NCBI GenBank assembly: GCA_025529335.1
Contig: JAMYHX010000728.1
Location: forward strand, 1-14,931
DNA length: 14,931 nt
Direction of reading: 5' to 3'
DNA from: Rhizopus sp. PT2906
Lineage: Eukaryota > Mucoromycota > Mucoromycetes > Mucorales > Rhizopodaceae
A model generated the notes under the pieces. It did no database searches. It had not been told where the DNA came from and saw only the letters and a list, made by a program, of their open reading frames with translations. A program made the position numbers and the translations under genes. Shown piece after piece: positions 9,574-14,931 of this stretch (its first letter is position 1; every line of letters starts with the position of its first letter).

Positions 9574-10043
9574 GTTGGGACTTTTTTTAAAAAATGGAAG
9601 AGCCACACAGAAAAAAATTTGGCACACTTAGAAAAAAAAATAATCGGGATACCAATTGTTTGTCGTTCCTAATACAATCTCAGTTGGCTTCACTCCGGCT
9701 TTCGATTTGATCTTGTCGTCTCAACATTGAAAGGTATAGGGAGGAAAGGAAAGGACAGCACTTGATTATATAAGTTATTATACAAATAAAGTCTATCTAT
9801 GAGAGCATACATTACATGATTCTTCTTCGTTTATAGGTTTTTAACCTAGATATCTGTATACACTTGTAGAAACCTGAAGATTTTTATCTATAGTTTTCTA
9901 CGTTTGTACAAGTGTATGCAGATATCAACACCCTCCGTCAAAATTTCTCATAGTGTCCGCGTTTGCTTCATTGTAGTATTACGCGTTTTATTAATAACTA
10001 TGCCTATCACTGACATCAAATATAAGATCACTACTTCTATAAT
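9574..10043. other. Boundary region between core genes and accessory DNA
   Basis: The first 100-200 bp should be the NCS6 promoter; no clear motif stands out. The rest contains the hairpin repeat described separately and, right after it, CACCCTCCGTCAAAATTTCT (9930-9949), which resembles ends of Stowaway/mariner-type miniature elements. No partner for that end was found in the window. No gene is visible. Confidence 0.4.
9849..9926. repeat. 78-bp hairpin (fold-back) repeat
   Basis: The 20-nt arms, 9849-9868 and 9907-9926, are reverse complements at 19 of 20 positions. The 38-nt centre can extend the stem partly through GAAAC and GTTTTC. The single mismatch would be a G:T pair in RNA. This looks like a miniature inverted-repeat element or its remnant; an expressed hairpin RNA is the alternative. 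No target-site duplication was recognised. Confidence 0.75.
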
Positions 10044-10190
10044 ATGATAAATTTACTGCTATTTGCGTTGTTAACAATCGCTGGCTCAGCAATATGGTGA
10101 ACACTACATGCACCAGGAAATGCACCAAAAAATAAGCTGATACTGCGGGCGCTTCTTTGGGGCGTTACCTATGTTGTCTGCCTAACCTAA
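10044..10190 (+). pseudogene. Small secreted-protein ORF, copy 1, with internal stop
   Basis: An ATG at 10044 opens a 17-residue hydrophobic leader, MINLLLFALLTIAGSAI, that reads like a signal peptide. It is followed by Trp and an in-frame TGA (10098-10100), then LHAPGNAPKNKLILRALLW and a TAA at 10188-10190. The part after the stop matches copy 2 (10360-10539, other strand): over 51 aligned bases (10104-10154) 39 are identical, 11 of 17 residues are shared, and five of the twelve differences are silent third-position changes. That pattern suggests both were once protein-coding. The TGA makes this copy probably dead unless the codon is spliced out or read through. Function unknown. Confidence 0.5.
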
Positions 10191-10485
10191 GGCTGCCCGG
10201 TTCACTCTCTCTGATATAAAATGTGAATTCATCATAATTACACGTGAATGATCTTGATTCTTTGTTGATGGAACTGACAACATAAAATTAGAAAAAATGA
10301 CAGCATTTCTTTTCTATCTCTTTCTTCTTCTTGAAAAGAAACAAAACAAGATGGCAACTTTATAAACTCACGTTTAGCTTGACGCTACACATTGAAAAGC
10401 TTTGTTGGAAGGCATCATAGGTAATAGGTAGAGGTAGCGCCTGTAGAATTAGTCTAATTTCTGGTGCATTTTCTGGTGTATGCAG
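10104..10485. repeat. Diverged inverted repeat formed by two small-ORF copies
   Basis: Arms 10104-10154 and 10435-10485 are about 76% identical in opposite orientation, and weaker similarity continues inward through ACCTATG. The spacer is about 280 bp. The arms are the coding parts of the two small ORFs, so the simplest origin is an inverted gene duplication; transposon terminal repeats are less likely given the codon-like pattern of changes. Confidence 0.6.
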
Positions 10486-10539
10486 TGCTTTCCGCAAAAA
10501 AATTGGCAGAAGACAAATCAGCGCAAGAAGTTTATTCAT
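10360..10539 (-). CDS. Small secreted-protein ORF, copy 2 (59 aa)
   Basis: ATG 10539 begins a 59-residue ORF with a hydrophobic start, MNKLLALICLLPIFL, that resembles a signal peptide. It is followed by a short mature part containing LHTPENAPEIRLILQALPL, ITYDAF and one cysteine near the end. The shared LHxPxNAP...LILxAL with copy 1, and silent differences between the copies, support real coding. A perfect splice donor GTGAGT follows the AAC codon at 10374-10372; splicing to TTGTCAG at 10274 would replace the last three codons with an 11-residue end and a stop near 10238, so the true C-terminus is uncertain. I do not recognise the family. It points towards copy 1 and lies beside the nuclease-like gene. 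Confidence 0.5.
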   Translation of the reverse strand: MNKLLALICLLPIFLRKALHTPENAPEIRLILQALPLPITYDAFQQSFSMCSVKLNVSL

Positions 10540-10603
10540 TCAATATCCTTTACCAATCGATGCAACTTTGCTCATAATTTCATCACTATTCTACGTATTT
10601 TAG

Positions 10604-12020
10604 CTGTAGAGGATGCTCCACTGATACAAATGACCATGTGATGCAGCCTTACACAGTATGGACATACTGTAACTTTGATAGTCAAAAGGATGAATATTCT
10701 GATAGAAGAAGAGCTTCAAAGCTATTTCAAGACAATGCTATTCGAGTCATAAAGTGCCAGGAAACAGCCACGATTGAAGAAAAGAGAATACAGAGCCTTA
10801 TTTCACAATGTAAGGGTGAAAAAGCATGGAGAGTATACTCAGTTTGTTTGCTGGATCGACACAAATGAAGATAATTGAAAACAAAGAATTGAATGATGAA
10901 CTATGCAAACTTGCAATTATTCTAAACTCTTATGTCACAAATGCGAACAATAATGTGATAAAATCAATTTCAAATTCAATTACAAGGACAAAAGACTTTT
11001 TCTATCTGCTTTATTTGAAACATCACATCCAAACAATCCAACCAATCGTCAGTATATAGTGCCCCTTAAAAAGTTACCAAAGAACATTATTCAATGTGTA
11101 AGAGCTATGGAGCAAGCAATGGAGAACAGAACCGTGATTAATGTACAGGGCATCCCACTCAACACCGTTAATGAAGTAGCTTTACACCATATCCTGGTTG
11201 GGATATATCTAAATCATTCCAAGCCTACTAAACGCCCATCAAGTGAAATTGATTTAATAGTTAAGTCTGTAAGTGAGTTACTTTGTTCTTTGTGGTCACC
11301 ACATAATGATGTAACGGTTTCATGGTAAGTTGAACACAAATTAATACGGTTAGGTTTACATAGATGTATATTAACGGTATTATTTATATATCTAGGGACT
11401 TTTCCACCTGGATTAACAAACAAAAAATGCCCGATTCAATTTCTACGCGGCCAGACCTTGTTTTTTGTTCTGACCTTTGTGAAGTGGGTAACGGAGAGAT
11501 TAAGCCCGTTGGGACGTCAAAATCATGTGTTGATGTTGCTCGTGCGAGGGTATTAGAGACATGTAAGAGACAGCTGCACGTAAGATTGAAGACTGCATCA
11601 TTACCAATAGAAGCTACAACTTTTGGTGTGCTTGTTTACGGTAAAAAAAGCTAGATTTGTTCTCCAGAGTTTTATTTAGGAAATATACTAATATTCTTTA
11701 TTATCATTTAGGTCTGTGCTATGAAACATTTGTTGTTTCATTTAGTGATGGATATTATCCATATGAGCGTGTCTCTGTTGGATTGTTGCCCACCTCCTTC
11801 AACACATATAAAAATGCAGAAAAGACATTGATGGATTTAATACAGTTAAAAGTAAGATAATAGTATACAATATATATTTTAGTGCTACTAAATAGTCGCT
11901 TAGGAATCGATGAGTATGTCTTTGTCGACAGAAATCACATCTGAGGAGTTTATCCTTGTAGATAAAAACTTTCTGATTCCAACCGTGTCGTACAGCTCCA
12001 TTGTAAAATATAACAACTGA
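10604..12020 (+). CDS. PD-(D/E)XK nuclease-like protein, 5' part frame-disrupted
   Basis: The 3' part is clean. A frame open at 10954-11324 joins exons 11396-11640, 11712-11851 and 11904-12020 through GT-AG introns of 71, 71 and 52 nt; the last has a TACTAAA branch-like site. The first exon carries VPLKKLPKNIIQ and HNDVTVSW. The second carries RPDLVF (Asp at 11454), then GEIKP 14 residues later (Glu at 11496, Lys at 11502) and the helix ARARVLETCKRQL, the spacing of a PD-(D/E)XK nuclease core. AATAAA follows at 12035. Upstream, coding-like sequence runs in frame to about 10845 (MQPYTVWTYCNFDS), shifts to a second frame to about 10960 (MKIIENKELNDELCKL), and then to the third. I could not place convincing introns, so two one-base deletions are the simplest reading. 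I recall similar multi-copy proteins of unknown role in Mucorales. The start codon is not determined. Confidence 0.6.
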
Positions 12021-12034
12021 ATCTGTTCAGCGTT

Positions 12035-12040
12035 AATAAA
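12035..12040 (+). terminator. Poly(A) signal of the nuclease-like gene
   Basis: AATAAA lies 15 bp after the TGA at 12018-12020, followed by A-rich DNA. Its position supports the extra last exon over the alternative stop at 11858. Confidence 0.45.
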
Positions 12041-12555
12041 AAAAATTAAATTATGTTATTGATTTGCTTACTCGATATTTCACACATTATAAAAATACGA
12101 CAGAAAACCATTTGTTGTTTATTCTTCAAAATGTTGAAAAAAATTTTATTTTCATTTTCAAGAACAATTACTCCAGTAAAGTTTCCTTATTATATTACGT
12201 TCGTACATGAATTGTCACCAATTACTCTGGTTACTTAACATCGCTCACCTTTTCACTGCCAAACAAGCGTAACACGGATAAATCATTAAAAAATAAGAGA
12301 GTAAGAGCATTTATTACAGTAAATTGAAAAATAAAAACATTCAAATAATTCTAAGTCCTCGACACTTTTAATGTTATTTTTCAAAGCGGGTATTACACTT
12401 TACACTTTGCTTTTTCAGTAGAAAAAACAAGCATTTTCAGAATTTGACATTCAAAAGTTAACGTATAGATTGAGTCTTGGTTGGGAAGAACAGAGCTTGA
12501 TACAAATCGCTGTGATTTCCATTTTTGTATGCCACATAATATCCTGGAAAATTAA

Positions 12556-12736
12556 AGTATTGCTACCTTCCATGGCGGTGAGACAAATGACTTGTTACAG
12601 GACAAATTACGTAATAACATAAACTCTTCGTTATTGTGCTCATCATAATGGGGAGAAGAACGGGCAAAAGATACGGAGCAAAATGCGTGAAGCAAAGCTG
12701 GTTATCAATGCGGTTTCTGTTCAGAAAATGATTAGT
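12556..12736 (+). pseudogene. Degraded coding remnant, family unknown
   Basis: One frame reads SIATFHGGETNDLLQDKLR and stops at 12646-12648. The next frame, open through the same point, continues HHNGEKNGQKIRSKMREAK followed by LVINAVSVQKM and a stop. The two join with a one-base shift near 12640, and the composition is typical of protein rather than of the surrounding AT-rich DNA. I do not recognise the family; a fragment of a mobile-element gene is the likeliest source. Confidence 0.3.
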
Positions 12737-12952
12737 ACGTTATGAACAAAAAAATAGAATTACTTGCCGACCTTTTAAAGTTAAGTTCCATAATTGAGTA
12801 AAACACGCTTAAAGAAAATGAGGTTAAAAAATGTAAACGTATAATAAATGATACAGACGACTGGGGATTTGCTATTTGTACACCTCCTGCGTTTAAATTA
12901 TTTTAGATGATGTAGAAAACTTATTTGCACCTCTTGTACACCTTGGGGGGAC

Positions 12953-13576
12953 CTACAGATGCCTAACCCGGTTGTTCGACTCTGTCCGGTATTTGAGTAT
13001 GATTTGAGAAAGAATGAAGTTTCCTACAGAAGTTTCTTTTAAATTGAAATTCTGGAACTCTTCCGTTAAACTATCTACTGCATCTCGCCTGGTAGCTTGA
13101 GAAAACTTGTCGAAAAATTGAACCAAGTGCTGTTTATGTTCGTTTTGGAGTTGCGGTGGTTTTCTGTTTGACATATTCGTCTGTTTTTCGTAGATGTTCC
13201 ATTCTGGGTCTTCTTTAAGACGCTTTGCTCATTTTTGAGCAGTACGAATTTCAACTTGAGCCTTTCGACCTGAAGCAGCAGCATTCTAGAGCTTCACTCT
13301 ATTAAAATAGTAGAAAACTGCTTTCTGTTGGTCAGAATATACATTATATTTTCTACCGGTTGCTACATCTTTGGATAATTCCTCAGGAACTTCTTCCATT
13401 TGGACATCAAGTTCTTCTGTAACTTTAGCGGGAAAGCGCCCCTAATGAATTCGATATTGTGAGGCAGTCAACAAGGAAGTAACGTTATAAGGATCAGTCT
13501 CTTCCTCATAGTCCATTGCCTCATTTCCTTGCTCATCAGCAATGCTTCCTTGTCCATCTTCGTAATAAAAACTCAT
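12953..13576 (-). pseudogene. Truncated transposase pseudogene, probably Tc1/mariner-like
   Basis: From ATG 13576 one reading frame makes sense throughout but is cut by three stops: TAG 13442-13444, TAG 13286-13288 and TGA 13229-13231. It begins MSFYYEDGQGSIADEQGNEA. After the stops comes a helix-turn-helix-like part: RTAQK, stop, AKRLKEDPEWN, then LQNEHKQHLVQFFDKFSQAT, DAVDSLTEEF and LKETSVGNFI. This two-part DNA-binding N-terminus resembles Mucorales Tc1/mariner (IS630-like) transposases as I remember them. After residue 190 or so the similarity to expectation is lost, and no DDE catalytic domain is found further on, so the 3' half is missing. The last two stops sit where tryptophan would be natural (TGG to TAG or TGA). 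The copy is dead. Confidence 0.65.
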
Positions 13577-14096
13577 TTGAAAAGGTTATTCTATAATAAA
13601 ATGAAATTTATAAAATTAAAAAAAGCGAATTTTGAAATAAGAAAAAACGAATTTTAATCGGCAACAAAAGCGAATTCATTACTCTGGAAAACGAACTTTG
13701 GAGGTGGAGCCGCTGTAATCCTATGGATTCCTTTTTTGCCTGCCAATCAAAACTTCCTGTTACCATTCAATTTTTTAAAAGTGGCACAGGTACAAGTCAG
13801 GCTGGTGAATATTGGTGGTTACAAAAAAAGTAATCGCAGGTCACACCCAACCCACCTACGCCCTGGTACCAAAGATTATTAGACTTTTTAAAAAAATTGT
13901 GTTTATTTTCACATACAGGGTTTTACGCTAAAATTAGACGATGTTAATTTTTCTTCTGGACGTATTTGGAATAAATTGTAGACAACATGCTTACCTTTTT
14001 TGGACGTAACGTAAATGGAAGTTTAGAAGAAGGACAATAAATCTTTAGATGGATTCATGGACATAATACATTGTATGAGTTTACCTGTAAAAATCT
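13577..14096. other. Non-coding DNA between transposase pseudogene and Fanzor gene
   Basis: This 520-bp stretch has no ORF of note. It holds, from low to high coordinate, the pseudogene's leader with the 22-bp repeats, a G/C-richer segment ending at a possible element terminus (13866), about 50 bp of AT-rich filler, and from 13916 the 3' flank of the Fanzor gene with its hairpin. Confidence 0.5.
13621..13700. repeat. Four CGAA motifs at about 22-bp spacing
   Basis: AAAAGCGAATTTTG, AAAAACGAATTTTA, AAAAGCGAATTCAT and GAAAACGAACTTTG have their CGAA at 13626, 13648, 13671 and 13692, spaced 22, 23 and 21 bp. The spacing equals about two helical turns, so one protein could bind all copies on the same face of DNA. 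They lie between the presumed transposon end and the transposase start, where transposase or repressor sites would be expected. Confidence 0.6.
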
Positions 14097-14100
14097 TTAA
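13916..14100 (-). ncRNA. Candidate omega-RNA region and end of the Fanzor element
   Basis: TnpB and Fanzor guide RNAs come from the element's end just past the nuclease gene, overlapping its 3' part. Here that is the - strand between the Fanzor stop (14097) and a TA-flanked terminus, TA|CAGGGTTTTACGC, starting at 13916 on the + strand. A perfect 7-bp stem with an 8-nt loop (13930-13951, AAAATTA...TAATTTT) lies 14 bp inside that end. The guide would then be the flanking DNA below 13916. Position and fold are seen; expression and the exact end are inferred. Confidence 0.3.
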
Positions 14101-14931
14101 GCACACTTGTTAACCAAGGGTGCACCGTTTCCTTGACGGCGATTCTCTGATTTTTCAAATATGGATGGTCGGCCATCACCATTCCAAATTGAGGCCGCAA
14201 TATATGCCATGTTCTTGCTTGCATTAATGTCTCTGTTCCACAGGATTCCGCAGCTTTTGCAAACTAGGATCCCAAAGAACTCTATTCCATTTTCAAGCTT
14301 AACTTTCTCCAAGTCCTTTTTCTTGCATGATGAGCACACCTATTTGAAATGTGAGTACTAGTCTTTGACGAGCTGTATTAATTTCTTACCTTTGATGTGT
14401 TATATTCATTAATCTGCACGATAGCTGCTGTTAGCTGTTTTGATCTTTGGTACAATGATCTTTGAACAACACCGCTGGTTCCAGACAGCTGCCCTTTCAT
14501 GGTAACATTTTCTTTATTCTTCAAACCGTCACCGAATACGACCACAGGAACTTTTACAGAAGCTTCAAACTTGGAACTCTTATGGTTTGATTCTTTTGGT
14601 ACGTAGTTACTCGTAGATGTCTGAGCATGTTCTTGGCTTCTTGACTTTCTTCTCCTCCGTTTCCTTCTCTTGTTTCTGTTGGTTTTTCTTCGTTTTGACT
14701 TGTTGTATTTTTTGCCACCATTCAAAAGAATATTCGCCATTTCAGCATTTGCACGCTGTGTACCTTGGTAAGCGTAAAATCGGAAAGGTGCTGACAGGAA
14801 ATTATAAAAACGGAATAAAGACTCTATATTATTTAACATATATCCAATATGCTGTTTCATTCTGTCTAGATCAATTGTCTTTGGCGTGGGGATTTGACTT
14901 TCAATGCCTTCCACTCCAGACGCTTTCTTCA
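14097..14931 (-). CDS. Fanzor (eukaryotic TnpB-like RNA-guided nuclease), C-terminal part
   Basis: The gene enters from the right edge: exon 14390 to beyond 14931, a 50-nt intron 14340-14389 (GTAAG...ATAG), and a last exon 14097-14339, giving 260 visible residues. In order these are a helical part with FRFYAYQGTQRANAEM, a very basic tract (nt 14636-14713, more than half Lys/Arg), PVVVFGDG, MKGQLSGTSGVV, and the RuvC-II block IVQINEYNTSK with its catalytic Glu at 14405-14407. Across the intron follow the zinc ribbon CSSC...CKSC and the RuvC-III block WNRDINASKNM, Asp at 14229-14231. The RuvC-I Asp and N-terminal domains lie outside. Every visible key residue is intact and there are no stops or shifts, so the gene may be active. 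Fanzor proteins cut DNA guided by an omega-RNA and are carried by transposons. Whether this is Fanzor1 or 2 cannot be decided; a eukaryotic, intron-containing, fungal setting favours Fanzor1. Confidence 0.88.

Larger units (their letters stand above)
12021..12952. other. AT-rich gene-poor stretch
   Basis: About 930 bp with no intact gene. An ORF at 12053-12238 is low-complexity and hydrophobic and is taken as chance. Coding-like remnants at 12556-12736 are listed separately. From 12866 to 12960 the short phrase TTGTACACCT occurs twice, about 60 bp apart, near the point where the transposase pseudogene on the other strand loses its sense; these may be scraps of element ends. Confidence 0.4.
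12953..13866 (-). mobile_element. Remnant of a DNA transposon, one end missing
   Basis: The element would run from a possible terminus at 13866, reading TA|CCAGGGCGTAGGTGG on the - strand, through 290 bp of leader with four repeated CGAA motifs, to the transposase pseudogene. TA is the target of Tc1/mariner elements. No matching inverted end occurs at the low-coordinate side, where the gene is truncated, so the boundaries are provisional. Confidence 0.4.

Noticed and set aside
9574..9627. N-terminal extension of NCS6 from ATG 9627
   Set aside because: Family proteins begin just before the first CxxC; the extension is hydrophobic and T-tract-derived.
10442..10577. + strand reading LAEDKSAQEVYSFNIL as the start of the nuclease-like gene
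   Set aside because: It lies opposite small ORF copy 2, which has a paralogue, and runs into TAA at 10575.
11852..11860. Stop at 11858-11860 as the end of the nuclease-like gene
   Set aside because: The codons before it are a GTAAG donor; splicing to 11904 adds 38 residues ending close to an AATAAA, with a branch-like TACTAAA in the intron.
12053..12238. 61-aa hydrophobic ORF
   Set aside because: AT-rich, low-complexity composition and no partner; probably chance.
12955..12995. tRNA-like B box (GTTCGACTC)
   Set aside because: No A box at the right distance and the flanks do not pair as a T arm.
1..14931. CRISPR arrays, bacterial operons, rRNA or tRNA genes
   Set aside because: No regularly spaced direct-repeat array with unique spacers, no ribosome binding sites, and no tRNA or rRNA fold was seen.

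Overview
The window looks like nuclear DNA of a filamentous fungus of the Mucoromycota, most likely Mucorales. The evidence is short spliceosomal GT-AG introns (46-84 nt in the housekeeping genes) in nearly every gene, AT-rich intergenic DNA with AATAAA-type 3' signals, fungal versions of housekeeping proteins, and a right-hand part of gene families I associate with Mucorales mobile DNA. The placement comes from reading the sequence; no database was searched.

Left part (1-9573), ordinary core genome: the 3' end of an AMN1-like leucine-rich-repeat gene (+); a complete cystathionine beta-synthase gene (+, 3 exons, 496 aa); an MFS drug:H+ antiporter-type transporter (+, 5 exons, 509 aa, including an 11-nt microexon); HEM12 uroporphyrinogen decarboxylase (-, 4 exons, 367 aa); an SCI1-like basic nuclear protein (+, 5 exons, 279 aa); and NCS6/CTU1 tRNA 2-thiolation protein (-, 5 exons, 384 aa). 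All exon models join in frame with GT-AG borders. The MFS gene and HEM12 converge, as do the SCI1-like gene and NCS6 (43 bp apart); HEM12 and the SCI1-like gene share a divergent promoter. They do not form a pathway; this is a normal compact gene neighbourhood.

Right part (about 9600-14931), accessory and repeat-rich: a near-perfect 78-bp hairpin; two diverged, oppositely oriented copies of a small signal-peptide-bearing ORF (one with an internal stop); a PD-(D/E)XK nuclease-like gene whose 3' exons are intact but whose 5' part changes frame twice; degraded coding traces; a truncated transposase pseudogene with three in-frame stops, preceded by four CGAA motifs spaced about 22 bp; and, running off the right edge, the C-terminal 260 residues of a Fanzor protein, a eukaryotic TnpB-like RNA-guided nuclease. 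Its RuvC-II Glu, CxxC...CxxC zinc ribbon and RuvC-III Asp are all intact across a clean 50-nt intron. The 180 bp beyond its stop ends at a TA-flanked CAGGG terminus with a 7-bp hairpin, the expected place for an omega-RNA and the element's end.

The best candidates for something new are the Fanzor locus with its possible guide RNA, the PD-(D/E)XK family, and the inverted pair of small secreted-protein ORFs.
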